Positions 8,539 through 16,967 of a stretch of 24,856 nt of DNA are shown here, one piece after another (the stretch's first letter is position 1; each line of letters opens with the position of its first letter). Origin of the DNA: Planctomycetaceae bacterium (GTDB taxonomy: Bacteria > Planctomycetota > Planctomycetia > Pirellulales > Thermoguttaceae); NCBI GenBank assembly GCA_004556055.1, contig SFIW01000043.1, positions 1-24,856 on the forward strand. The letters run 5' to 3'. The translations under genes and the position numbers were made by a program. The notes beneath the pieces are model-generated. The model did no database searches. It was not told where the DNA came from and saw only the letters and a program-made list of their open reading frames with translations.

Positions 8539-9861
8539 ATGAATATTTTAAAAAACCTTCTACTAGTTAGTCTCTGCATCGTCCTTCAAACATTTCTCCC
8601 CGTATGCAATGGACAAACGGCTGGAGAAATCGAAGCGCCCAACAACGATTTGACGGGCGCGGTCGCTAATGTTCTCGATTTTGGAGCTAAAGGGGACGGA
8701 ACGACCGATAACACGGAAGCTTTTCAAAAAGCCCTTGACTCAATCGATCCTCAAGGCGGCGTAGTCGTCGTCCCCAACGGACAATATTTGTTTACAGGAT
8801 CGCTCGTTATTCCCCAGAGCGTTACGTTAAGAGGCCCGTGGAATTCGGTTACCGCCCACAATGGGTGCCGCGACAAGGGACTCCCTAAGCCTACGGACGA
8901 CGGAGCGACATTCCTTATCACGGGGAATGCAAACAATGAAGAAGGGGAAGCTTTCATTACATTGAATACGAACAGCGTTCTCCAGGGGATCGTTATGTAT
9001 TGGCCCAACCAAAACGAAAACGACGTCCCCGTCCCTTATCCGTGGGCGATCAAAATGCGTGGGAAAAATCCTGCGGTATTGGACGTGGAGCTTCTAAACC
9101 CTTACAACGGCATTGACGCTTCGCAAAACGAACGGGCGCTCATCCGCAATATCCACGGGCAACCTTTACGCAGAGGGATTTTTGTCGATAAGATCTATGA
9201 TATCGGTAGAATAGAGAATGTCCATTTTAACCCCTGGTGGAGCATGAAGCCGAAACTTTTTAAGTGGCAGCAGGAAAACGGAGAGGCCTTTATTTTCAAG
9301 CGCACCGACTGGCACTACGTATTAAATACGTTTTGCTTCGGGTATTCCGTTGGATATGAATTTGGCGGAAGCGAAGCGGGAATATGCAACGGCAACTTCT
9401 TAGGAATCGGCGCCGACGCCTGCCATACCGCAGTCCTCGTAGAACAAAGCGCCCAATTCGGTATCCTGATCACCAATGGCGAATTTGTGGCGATGAACGG
9501 AGAGAATCCGACGCAAGTCGTTGTCACGGAGACCAATACGGGATCGATACGTTTTAATAATTGCGCTTTCTGGGGCCCTTGCGAGCAAATTGCGCGTCTT
9601 TCGGGACGCGGATTAACGGCCTTTAGCGACTGTGAATTCGCACAATGGGATCGCAACGCGAAAGGAAACTTCGCGATCAACGTCGAGGGCGGTTCAGTGA
9701 TGATTCGCGGGTGCAATTTCCAGGAAGATAAGAACCATGTGCTCGTAAAAGAAACAGCCCAGAAGGCGATTGTGTCAGAAAATATACTGCGTGGCGCCGC
9801 CAAAATTCAAAACGGTTGTCGCAAAGCCTGCATAGTCAATAATATTGACGACGCGGAGTAA
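8539..9861 (+). CDS. Secreted right-handed beta-helix protein (pectate-lyase-3-like)
   Basis: The 440-residue protein has a cleavable-looking signal peptide (residues 1-25, NILKNLLLVSLCIVLQTFL core). The mature protein opens with NVLDFGAKGDGTTDNTEAF at residues 46-63, the hallmark start of the pectate_lyase_3 / GH55-type beta-helix. The repeating short strands with Asn and Gly turns through to the end (FNNCAFWG, FSDCEFAQWD, IRGCNFQED) fit successive helix coils. The family includes polysaccharide lyases and hydrolases, but also non-enzymatic surface proteins. No catalytic residue can be assigned, so 'polysaccharide-active' is inference. GAGGA lies about 7 bases before the ATG. A terminator follows. 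Confidence 0.82.
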   Translation: MNILKNLLLVSLCIVLQTFLPVCNGQTAGEIEAPNNDLTGAVANVLDFGAKGDGTTDNTEAFQKALDSIDPQGGVVVVPNGQYLFTGSLVIPQSVTLRGPWNSVTAHNGCRDKGLPKPTDDGATFLITGNANNEEGEAFITLNTNSVLQGIVMYWPNQNENDVPVPYPWAIKMRGKNPAVLDVELLNPYNGIDASQNERALIRNIHGQPLRRGIFVDKIYDIGRIENVHFNPWWSMKPKLFKWQQENGEAFIFKRTDWHYVLNTFCFGYSVGYEFGGSEAGICNGNFLGIGADACHTAVLVEQSAQFGILITNGEFVAMNGENPTQVVVTETNTGSIRFNNCAFWGPCEQIARLSGRGLTAFSDCEFAQWDRNAKGNFAINVEGGSVMIRGCNFQEDKNHVLVKETAQKAIVSENILRGAAKIQNGCRKACIVNNIDDAE

Positions 9862-9896
9862 AGAATTATCGCTTTTAAGAGAGCCGACGTCAGCAG

Positions 9897-9941
9897 GGGA
9901 AAGAACGATCGAACGAGCCGTTCTTTCCCTTCTTCATTTTT
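9897..9941 (+). terminator. Intrinsic terminator of the beta-helix gene
   Basis: An 11-bp perfect stem (GGGAAAGAACG at 9897-9907 with its complement at 9919-9929) and an 11-base loop are followed by a T-rich tract ending in TTTTT. It separates this gene from the convergent flavoprotein gene ending at 9948. Confidence 0.8.
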
Positions 9942-9947
9942 AGGGTT

Positions 9948-10565
9948 TCAGCGCACGAAATTCGTCATGATAGGCTGCTCGCGTTCAGGTAAACCGAACT
10001 CCTTTTTGCCTAAAGCGATCGCCTTCATTAAGAAAACCATATTGTTCGCCAGCGTTCTCATTCCCTGAAGACCTTCTTCGTCGTATGTCGCTTCTCCAGG
10101 GACGCGACCATGAACGCTGTTCCAATATTGTCCGGAAGCTATAGGCATACCGCAAATCGAGAAATATTTGTTCAGGCCGTCGAAAGTTGAAGAAAGACCC
10201 CCGCGACGCGCGGCGACAACGCTCGCTCCCACCTTCATTCGTTTATCAAAGGAAGAGCTAAAGAAGAGGCGATCAAGGAAAGAGATCATCGTTCCATTAG
10301 CGGAAGCGTAATACACGGGACTACCGACCACCAAACCGTCGCATTCGGCAAATTTGGGCGCCGTCTCATTGACGACGTCGTCAAAAACGCACTTTCCCTT
10401 TTCTCGACACTTACGGCACCCGATACAACCGCGTACGACTTTATTGCCGACGTGAACAATCTCAGTCTCTACATTGTTGTCAGCGAAGACTTTGACCATC
10501 TCGTTTAGGGCAATGTAGGTATTTCCAGCGGCGTTAGGGCTACCATTTATAAGCAAGACTTTCAT
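9948..10565 (-). CDS. Flavodoxin-fold NAD(P)H-dependent FMN reductase / iron-sulfur flavoprotein
   Basis: The 205-residue protein has an FMN-phosphate loop, LLINGSPNAAGNT (residues 4-16), and the second flavin loop GSPVYYASANGTMISFLDR (about 81-99). Between them is CIGCRKCREKGKC, with cysteines at 47, 50, 53 and 59. This is the compact cysteine motif of the Isf-type flavoproteins, which hold a 4Fe-4S cluster. It probably moves electrons to an unknown acceptor in the cytoplasm. GAGG lies 6-7 bases before the ATG. It is 44 bases after nagA in the same direction, so it may be co-transcribed, though no functional link to amino sugars is evident. Confidence 0.87.
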   Translation of the reverse strand: MKVLLINGSPNAAGNTYIALNEMVKVFADNNVETEIVHVGNKVVRGCIGCRKCREKGKCVFDDVVNETAPKFAECDGLVVGSPVYYASANGTMISFLDRLFFSSSFDKRMKVGASVVAARRGGLSSTFDGLNKYFSICGMPIASGQYWNSVHGRVPGEATYDEEGLQGMRTLANNMVFLMKAIALGKKEFGLPEREQPIMTNFVR

Positions 10566-10609
10566 TTTAAACCTCTTTCTCTCTCGATCCTATCTGAAAA
10601 TTCTCCATC

Positions 10610-11833
10610 TTATTTCTCATGCGGCTCTATTTCGCTACCCTTCCAAAGAATCTTTTGAAAAATGAAACGACCAGTCTCAAAAGAACGACCGTCTAAGATT
10701 CCAAGAGCGCCAAACTTAGCGGGGGAAGGGGTAAATAAGAGAAAATCGGCGTCCGCGCCAACCTGTAAGAAGTCTCCTTCCCCAGAACTAAAATCAGGAG
10801 CTCCGAGTAAGCTCGCGGGAGACGTCGACGCTAATGGATAAACCTTATTTAATGGGAGATTCTCTATCGACACCAAATTCATTACGCAATTCGAGACAGG
10901 AAACGAAGCGCAAGCCAGAAGATTCGGATCGCCCGCCAATGTAACTTTACCGTTGGGTTGAATCTCAAAATCGCAGAGTTCCATCGAATACTTACCAGGA
11001 GGGAAGCCCGCAAGAGGCGATTGATCGCTGATGAGAATGAGATTCTCTAGCCCTTTGGTTCGCACAATAATTCTTACAAGCTCTGGGGAAATATGAAAGC
11101 CGTCGACGATAATACTTGCCTTAAGGCGATCATCGGCAAGTTGAGCGAAGAAGTAATTCTCCCATTTAGGTAACAGATGTCGCGTGGCGTTGCTCAAATG
11201 CGTCGATAAGGAAGCCCCTTCCCTCACCGCCTCGTCAATCTGTGAGGCGTTTGCGTCCGTATGTCCAATAGAGACGACGATTCCCATCGACCTCAAGAAA
11301 CGTACGAAAGCCCCGACCTCCGGATACTCCGGCGTCAGAGTGACCAGCTTGATCAATCCCCCGCTACATTCTTGCATCTGACGAATAAAACTCTCCGAAT
11401 AATCGCGACAGAAGCGTTTCGGATGCGCGCCAATAGCGCCTTCGGCGGAAGAAATAAATGGTCCTTCAAGATGAATTCCCCAAACGACCGGTCGATACAT
11501 TGGATATGCGTCAAGCGCGTCGGCTATTGTCTTAGCCGCATGAAGCATGACCTTCTGATCGTTAGTCGTGAGGGTTAAACAACATCTGAAGACGCCGTCG
11601 CGTAGCATCTTTTGGAGAACCGCCACAACACCGTCTACGGTAAGTTTGGACGAAGAAAGCTCAACGCCGACGGCTCCGTTGACTTGAATATCAAAAAGGC
11701 CTGGCGCTATGATAGGCAGTTCGTCGTCGACCGAGGTATCTGCGAGATACTCGATAGAGGAAATTTGTCTATCTAACACGTTGACTTTAACAGGTTCTAA
11801 CGTATCATAACGTCTCCCGCAGTAGCACGTCAT
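10610..11833 (-). CDS. nagA: N-acetylglucosamine-6-phosphate deacetylase
   Basis: This amidohydrolase (407 residues from the ATG at 11831-11833) removes acetate from GlcNAc-6-phosphate, feeding amino sugars to glycolysis or wall precursors. Numbering from that ATG, the metal and active-site signatures are GIHLEGPF (Glu123), SIGHTDA (His191), THLSNAT (His212), DGFHISP and LISDQSPLAG (Asp270). PGLFDIQVNGAVG near 45-57 is the family's opening motif. The start was chosen because GAGGAG, overlapping the fabI stop, lies 10 bases from this ATG. An in-frame TTG three codons earlier is only one base from it. The usual HLFNAM is HLSNAT here. It follows fabI by 14 bases, so the two are probably coupled. 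Confidence 0.92.
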   Translation of the reverse strand: MTCYCGRRYDTLEPVKVNVLDRQISSIEYLADTSVDDELPIIAPGLFDIQVNGAVGVELSSSKLTVDGVVAVLQKMLRDGVFRCCLTLTTNDQKVMLHAAKTIADALDAYPMYRPVVWGIHLEGPFISSAEGAIGAHPKRFCRDYSESFIRQMQECSGGLIKLVTLTPEYPEVGAFVRFLRSMGIVVSIGHTDANASQIDEAVREGASLSTHLSNATRHLLPKWENYFFAQLADDRLKASIIVDGFHISPELVRIIVRTKGLENLILISDQSPLAGFPPGKYSMELCDFEIQPNGKVTLAGDPNLLACASFPVSNCVMNLVSIENLPLNKVYPLASTSPASLLGAPDFSSGEGDFLQVGADADFLLFTPSPAKFGALGILDGRSFETGRFIFQKILWKGSEIEPHEK

Positions 11834-11847
11834 TCCTTTCAAACTCC

Positions 11848-12651
11848 TCAGCCTTCTTTTACAACAGACTCAATAATTTTTTTATCGAAGTAGTTTATGG
11901 CCATTCCGGCGTCGACCACGATCTTTTGGGCCACGATACCGCTGGATCGAGGGCTTAGCAAGAAGACGACGGCGGCGGCGGCCTCCTCTGTCTGGACAGG
12001 ACTTTTTCTCGGAATCACCTGCTCGGCGTAGAGATATGAATCCAAATATCCTGGAATCCCCGCTGAAGCCGAAGTTTTCAACAACGACGGAGCCACTGCG
12101 TTAAATCGAACGTTAGAGAAAGAGGAAAACGATTTCGTCAAAAAAGCGAGAGAAGAATCCAACGCCGCCTTAATAGGCGCCATGTATCCGTAATTCTCGC
12201 TTGCCATCTGCGTTGTGGAGATGGACATCGTCACAACGGACGCATTCGGGGTAAATAAGTCGGAAAAAGCGTTTGAAAGTTCAACAAGCGAAAAGCACGA
12301 TATTTCCAAAGCCTGTAAAAAGGCGCGTCTGGGCGTCTCATGGAACGGCTTCATTCCGTCGGAATAATCCGCAAACGCAATGGAATGTAACATTCCGTCA
12401 AAAGATTCATACTTCTCGCCGACTTTCGTTCGGAGGTTTTTGATATCTTCTTCTTTCTCGACGTCGCACGTAAATATTTCAGAATCAGGAAATAACTTTT
12501 TAACTCGCTCAGAAATGGCGTCGTTTTGAACGACGAAAACACACTCGGCGCCTTCTTCTTTCAACAACTTTGAAACGGCATACGCGACGCTTTTCTTATT
12601 TGCGACGCCAAAAATCAAAAATCGCTTTCCGGATAATTGTAAAAAGTCCAC
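11848..12651 (-). CDS. fabI: Enoyl-[acyl-carrier-protein] reductase (FabI-like SDR)
   Basis: The 267-residue protein, counted from GTG at 12649-12651, has the FabI nucleotide-binding start FLIFGVANKKSVAYAV (residues 11-26) and HSIAFA (89-94). The FabI-type catalytic spacing Tyr-x6-Lys is present at Tyr154 and Lys161 (ENYGYMAPIK). It reduces the enoyl-ACP double bond in the last step of each fatty-acid elongation round. The GTG was chosen because it gives the usual FabI N-terminus and has GGGGA 8 bases upstream; a TTG five codons earlier is the alternative. The other FabI tyrosine (Tyr146 in E. coli) aligns with Ile144, within SISTTQMASENY. It could be a lineage variant or a related reductase. 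Confidence 0.85.
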   Translation of the reverse strand: MDFLQLSGKRFLIFGVANKKSVAYAVSKLLKEEGAECVFVVQNDAISERVKKLFPDSEIFTCDVEKEEDIKNLRTKVGEKYESFDGMLHSIAFADYSDGMKPFHETPRRAFLQALEISCFSLVELSNAFSDLFTPNASVVTMSISTTQMASENYGYMAPIKAALDSSLAFLTKSFSSFSNVRFNAVAPSLLKTSASAGIPGYLDSYLYAEQVIPRKSPVQTEEAAAAVVFLLSPRSSGIVAQKIVVDAGMAINYFDKKIIESVVKEG

Positions 12652-12685
12652 GAGTAAATTCCCCAAAATCTAGCTATTTGTTACA

Positions 12686-12713
12686 AAACGTCTGACAGAC
12701 CTGCCAGACGTTT
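12686..12713 (-). terminator. Hairpin between pyrG and fabI, weak terminator or attenuator
   Basis: AAACGTCTG (12686-12694) pairs perfectly over 9 bp with CAGACGTTT (12705-12713) around a 10-base loop. On the minus strand the stem ends in TTT and one more T, then GTAAC, so the U-tract is short. It probably lowers, and may not abolish, read-through from pyrG. Confidence 0.5.
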
Positions 12714-12742
12714 GTTCATCATGCCCGCTTAAGGAACGGCAA

Positions 12743-14371
12743 TCACTCCACTTCAACGCCGTTCAGGGCGCGTTTATAACGTATCGCCGCCGCCACAAAA
12801 GCTCTAAAGAGCGGATGAGGAACCGTAGGCTTGGATTTGAATTCTGGATGGTATTGAACGGCGACAAACCACGGATGATCTTCTATCTCAACGACTTCGA
12901 CCAATTTACCATCCGGACTCGTTCCCGATATCGTCAATCCGCCGTCGATAAAACGATCCCGATACTCATAATTAAACTCATACCTGTGTCGATGACGCTC
13001 TTCAATGTCAAGAGTTCCGTAAGCGCTCGCCGCTCGCGAGCCCGCAAGGAGACACGTCGGCTGAGCGCCAAGTCGCATCGTCCCGCCCATATCGGTAACC
13101 GAGCGTTGTTCGTCCATAAGGCAGATTACAGGATACTCGACGTCTTTATCAAATTCTGTCGAATTCGCGTCGCGCATACCCAATACATTTCGAGCATACT
13201 CCACAACAGCGCATTGCATACCCAAACAAATGCCAAAGAAAGGAATCTTGTGTTCGCGCGCAATTCGGATAGCGTCGATTTTCCCTTCAACGCCGCGATC
13301 GCCAAAACCGCCAGGAACGAGGATTCCGTTCACTTTTTCCAACAGCGCGCGCGTCTCTTCACGAGCGACGTCTTCGCTCTGAATACGTAGGATTCGAATA
13401 TTCGCGATATTCGCAATCCCGCCGTGATCAAGCGCCTCATAGATAGACTTGTAAGCGTCCTTATGCTTGGCGTATTTGCCAACGACGGCAATCGTCACTT
13501 CCGCCTGGGGCTTGTGCAAAACGTTCAGAATTTCATGCCATTTTGATAGATCAGGTTGCTTAGCGTTAACAAGACCCAATCGATCGACAAGCATTTGATC
13601 TATTTTATGATCGAGAAGAGAGAGCGGCACTTCATAGATTGAAAAATCTGCGTCAAGTTCTTCGACCACATGATCTGCGCGAACGTTGCAGAAAAGCGCA
13701 ATCTTCTCAATATCTTCCTGCGCGATCGGATGTTCCGTACGGCACACGATGAAATCGGGCTGGATACCGATTTGTCGCAATTGACCGACGCTGTGCTGCG
13801 TCGGTTTGGTCTTCAACTCGCGCGCCGCTTTAAGATAAGGTACAAGAGTAAGGTGAATAAAGCAACAGTTTTCTTTCCCTACGTCGTTCGAAAACTGTCG
13901 AATCGCTTCAAGAAACGGGAGACTTTCAATATCGCCTATCGTTCCTCCAATTTCCGTAATCACGACGTCGACGTCGTCCGACGCCAGTCTACGAATGCAA
14001 TCTTTAATCTCATTGGTGATATGAGGAATTACCTGAACGGTCTTTCCAAGATAAACGCCGCGTCGTTCCTTATCGATAACGCTTTGGTAGATTTGACCCG
14101 TTGTCCAGTTGCTATCCCTTGAAAGCGGAGAATGGGTGAAACGCTCATAGTGACCCAAGTCCAAATCAGTTTCGCTTCCATCGTCAAGAACGTATACCTC
14201 GCCATGTTGATACGGGCTCATCGTTCCCGGATCAACGTTGATGTATGGATCGAGTTTTTGCATTCTGACAGAGAGACCGCGACTCTCCAACAGCATGCCA
14301 ATAGACGCGCTTGTCAGACCTTTTCCAAGGGAACTTACGACTCCGCCTGTAACAAAAATATGTTTTGTCAT
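12743..14371 (-). CDS. pyrG: CTP synthase (glutamine-hydrolysing)
   Basis: PyrG aminates UTP to CTP with ATP and glutamine. The 542-residue protein (start at ATG 14369-14371) has the synthetase P-loop GGVVSSLGKGLTSASIG at residues 9-25 and the UTP/CTP region GTMSPYQHGEVYVLDDGSE at about 49-67. The glutaminase domain carries GGFGDRG, the nucleophile Cys382 in GICLGMQ, and the His-Glu pair in YHPEF. Length is normal for the family. The start was chosen because AGGA lies 8 bases upstream; an ATG three codons earlier abuts the same AGGA. It heads the pyrG-fabI-nagA-flavoprotein string. Confidence 0.96.
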   Translation of the reverse strand: MTKHIFVTGGVVSSLGKGLTSASIGMLLESRGLSVRMQKLDPYINVDPGTMSPYQHGEVYVLDDGSETDLDLGHYERFTHSPLSRDSNWTTGQIYQSVIDKERRGVYLGKTVQVIPHITNEIKDCIRRLASDDVDVVITEIGGTIGDIESLPFLEAIRQFSNDVGKENCCFIHLTLVPYLKAARELKTKPTQHSVGQLRQIGIQPDFIVCRTEHPIAQEDIEKIALFCNVRADHVVEELDADFSIYEVPLSLLDHKIDQMLVDRLGLVNAKQPDLSKWHEILNVLHKPQAEVTIAVVGKYAKHKDAYKSIYEALDHGGIANIANIRILRIQSEDVAREETRALLEKVNGILVPGGFGDRGVEGKIDAIRIAREHKIPFFGICLGMQCAVVEYARNVLGMRDANSTEFDKDVEYPVICLMDEQRSVTDMGGTMRLGAQPTCLLAGSRAASAYGTLDIEERHRHRYEFNYEYRDRFIDGGLTISGTSPDGKLVEVVEIEDHPWFVAVQYHPEFKSKPTVPHPLFRAFVAAAIRYKRALNGVEVE

Positions 14372-14677
14372 AAAACACATCCTGAGTTGAATGAGTGTCT
14401 ACCCATAAAGGAGATCACACAAAGACTTTAACGGACAAATACAAAACAGCCCAGAAAGAAGAAACACAACGTGCGCTCGTCGTTCTAAGCGTAGTTTTTT
14501 TTTTACCGCCATATTTATCCACTCAACAGAAGGAATAATGGGGCGTCAATCACAGCGACAAGCGAAAAAAAAAAAGGGCGCGGCAAGGTAACTTTACCGC
14601 GCGATATCAAAGTTACTTCAAGTATTCTATACCGAATGGACTTGTTGTAAAGGGGCGCATAGAAAAACGCCTGCCTA
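14372..14677. other. Gap between pyrG and metG
   Basis: This region holds the metG terminator and about 180 bases of pyrG leader. The leader has a T-run on the plus strand near 14505-14514, but no clear promoter hexamer pair could be assigned. There is no open frame resembling a gene. Confidence 0.4.
14565..14602 (-). terminator. Intrinsic terminator of metG
   Basis: On the minus strand GCGCGGTAAAG (14592-14602) pairs with CCTTGCCGCGC (14578-14588), including one G-U and one mismatch, around a 3-base loop. The stem is followed by CC and eleven T (14565-14575). Confidence 0.92.
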
Positions 14678-16789
14678 TCAGTGAAGTCTCATTCCAGGTT
14701 GAGCGCCTTCATCGGGAGAAAGCACAAAGACGTCGGGTCCGCCGGGACCGGCGGCAACGATCATTCCTTCGCTAAGTCCAAACTTCATTTGACGAGGCTG
14801 TAAATTAGCGACGAAAGCGACAAGACGTCCGATCAATTTTTCGGGCTCCGGATAAGCGGCCTTAATCCCGGCGAAGACCTGTCGCGTTTCAGCGCCGCCG
14901 AGGGAAATACGAAGTCGCAGAAGCTTGCGCGCCTCTTTAACTTGTTCTGCCTCGATGATTCGGCCAATGCGCAGATCGACCTTCGCAAAATCGTCAATGG
15001 TGATCGTTTCCGCAATAGGCTCGTCAATTAAATTCTGAGCCGTATCGTTCCATTTGTTCGTTTCGACTGACTGCTCTTCTTCCGTAGTCGCTGTCGAATT
15101 AACAGTATTTGCCTCTTTGGATTCTTCCAACATTGCTAAGATTCCTTCCTTCGGAACGCGCGTCATCATATAGGAGTACTCGTTTACTACGGTTCCTAGA
15201 ATTTTAGACTTAACGTCGTCCCAATTCTTAATCGGCGTATTGAGCAACTGTTCGGTCTTACGAGCTAAATCAGGAAGAACAGGAGCCAAATACACAACAA
15301 TTTGACGGAAAAGATTCAAACTTACAGTTACGACATTCTGCAACTTGGTTCTTGCAGAAAGACGAGCTTCAGGGGACGCCGACTCGTCCGCCTCAAGTCG
15401 AGCCCACTCTTTCTTCAAATTCCAAGGCTCGTTATTCGCGACATATTGATTCGCCCTATATCCGCACTCGAGAATGAGCTTTATCGCCTTAGCAAAATCG
15501 CAAACTTCATAGGCGGCGGCAATTTCATCCGATAACGCGGCGGCTTGCTCAAAAAGACCGCCGTCGTCCGGATAGGTCTCGGCCAACCCCGTCATCGTCG
15601 CAAATTTTGCCGTTCGACTAGCAAGGTTGACAATAACGCCAACAACGTCTGCATTGACCTTCGTTTCCATCTCCTCCAAATTCAAATCGAGGTCGTCGAC
15701 ATGACCGGAAGTCTTGGAAGAGAAGAAATATCTCAAATAAGAAGGATCAAGATGCTTCAAATAAGTTCTAGCTAAAATAAAAGTGCCCTTAGACTTCGAC
15801 ATCTTCTCCCCGTCCACGGTGAGGAACCCGTGGATGTGCACCTTCTTAGGAAGATTGAAGCCCGCCGTTTTGAGGGTCGTCGGCCAGAAAAGGGTATGAA
15901 AATAAGTAATATCCTTCCCGATAAAGTGATGGATTTCCGTATTCGGATCGCGCCACCAATCGTCAAGATTTTCGTTATTCTGCTCGCACCACTGGGCGGT
16001 AGAACCAATGTACCCGATTGGAGCGTCGTACCACACATACCAGTAGTTGTCGGGAGAATCGGGAATTTTAAATCCAAAATAAGGAGCCGGTCGCGACACG
16101 TCCCAAGGACGGAGCGCGTCGGATAAAAACTGAGCCTTTAGGTAATTTGCTATCTCCGGCTGAAGCGCGTCGGAAGAAGAAACCCATTCCGAGAGGAAAT
16201 CATGGGCTTTTTCAATATCGACAAAAAGGTGATTCGCCTTGCGAAGTTCCAGTTTAGCGCCTGAAATGGCGCTATGCGGCTCTATTAAGTCAAGCGGAGA
16301 ATAGACCGCCCCACATTCGCAACTATCGCCGTACTGTTCTTTACGACCACATTTCGGGCACGTGCCTTTAATGAAGCGATCCGCTAAAAAACGTTTCTCC
16401 ACTGGGTCATAAAACTGCTCGATTTCGCGCTGTACGATCAGATCAGCCTTCTTGAGCTTTTCCCAGATCTCCTCGCAAATTTTCTTGGTCTGCGGAGAAT
16501 TAGTGCTTCCATAGTTATCAAAGCAGACGTCAAAGCCGCGAAAATCTTCCGTGTGAGATTTCCAGACGTCGGCGATAAACTCTTCTTCGCTGATTCCCTT
16601 TTTTTTGGCAGAAATGGTAATAGCGGCGCCATGAGTATCGTCCGCACAAAAATAGCGACAATCCTCGCCGCGCAATTTTTGAAATCTTACCCATACGTCA
16701 GATTGAATATACTCAACGAGATGTCCTATGTGGATATCGCCGTTGGCATATGGGAGAGCGCTAGTGACAAGAATTTTTCGACGGCTCAT
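14678..16789 (-). CDS. metG: Methionyl-tRNA synthetase
   Basis: MetG charges tRNA-Met. The 703-residue protein starts at ATG 16787-16789 (AGGAG 5 bases upstream); an ATG 22 codons further up lacks this support and the family N-terminus. Motifs: ALPYANGDIHIGH with HIGH at residues 20-23; zinc knuckle CPKCGRKEQYGDSCECG near 143-159; KMSKS near 329-333, inside DGEKMSKSKG. A linker rich in Glu, Thr and Asn (about 560-590) leads to a C-terminal tRNA-binding (EMAP/Trbp111) domain, about 595-703, starting DDFAKVDLRIGRIIEAE. This is the long, dimerising MetG form. Confidence 0.96.
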   Translation of the reverse strand: MSRRKILVTSALPYANGDIHIGHLVEYIQSDVWVRFQKLRGEDCRYFCADDTHGAAITISAKKKGISEEEFIADVWKSHTEDFRGFDVCFDNYGSTNSPQTKKICEEIWEKLKKADLIVQREIEQFYDPVEKRFLADRFIKGTCPKCGRKEQYGDSCECGAVYSPLDLIEPHSAISGAKLELRKANHLFVDIEKAHDFLSEWVSSSDALQPEIANYLKAQFLSDALRPWDVSRPAPYFGFKIPDSPDNYWYVWYDAPIGYIGSTAQWCEQNNENLDDWWRDPNTEIHHFIGKDITYFHTLFWPTTLKTAGFNLPKKVHIHGFLTVDGEKMSKSKGTFILARTYLKHLDPSYLRYFFSSKTSGHVDDLDLNLEEMETKVNADVVGVIVNLASRTAKFATMTGLAETYPDDGGLFEQAAALSDEIAAAYEVCDFAKAIKLILECGYRANQYVANNEPWNLKKEWARLEADESASPEARLSARTKLQNVVTVSLNLFRQIVVYLAPVLPDLARKTEQLLNTPIKNWDDVKSKILGTVVNEYSYMMTRVPKEGILAMLEESKEANTVNSTATTEEEQSVETNKWNDTAQNLIDEPIAETITIDDFAKVDLRIGRIIEAEQVKEARKLLRLRISLGGAETRQVFAGIKAAYPEPEKLIGRLVAFVANLQPRQMKFGLSEGMIVAAGPGGPDVFVLSPDEGAQPGMRLH

Positions 16790-16941
16790 AACTTCTCCTA
16801 AACGCCAAAGATCTGAACTTGTTTCGCAAACGCTAAATAAGACGAAAGCGTTCACCCGCCGGAAACATGGGAAATTTCCTGATAATGAACGCTCGTGCTT
16901 TAGATTTTAACAACGACTAACTGTTAGTCAAGAGTTCGGAC

Positions 16942-16961
16942 GCGACGCGAGTACGCGTCGC
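16942..16961. repeat. Perfect GC-rich inverted repeat after the 1473-residue gene
   Basis: GCGACGCG-AGTA-CGCGTCGC gives an 8-bp stem with a 4-base loop, just 7 bases after the stop codon at 16968. There is no T-run on the minus strand, so it is not a standard intrinsic terminator. It may protect the 3' end or aid termination. Confidence 0.5.
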
Positions 16962-16967
16962 TCTGCT

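Noticed and set aside
14505..14514. Plus-strand terminator at the T-run before pyrG
   Set aside because: Only about 4 bp of stem could be drawn upstream of the T-run, and no plus-strand gene ends there.
16790..16855. Upstream ATG extending MetG by 22 residues
   Set aside because: The extension lacks family similarity, while the internal ATG at 16789 has AGGAG at good spacing and begins directly with the MetG core.
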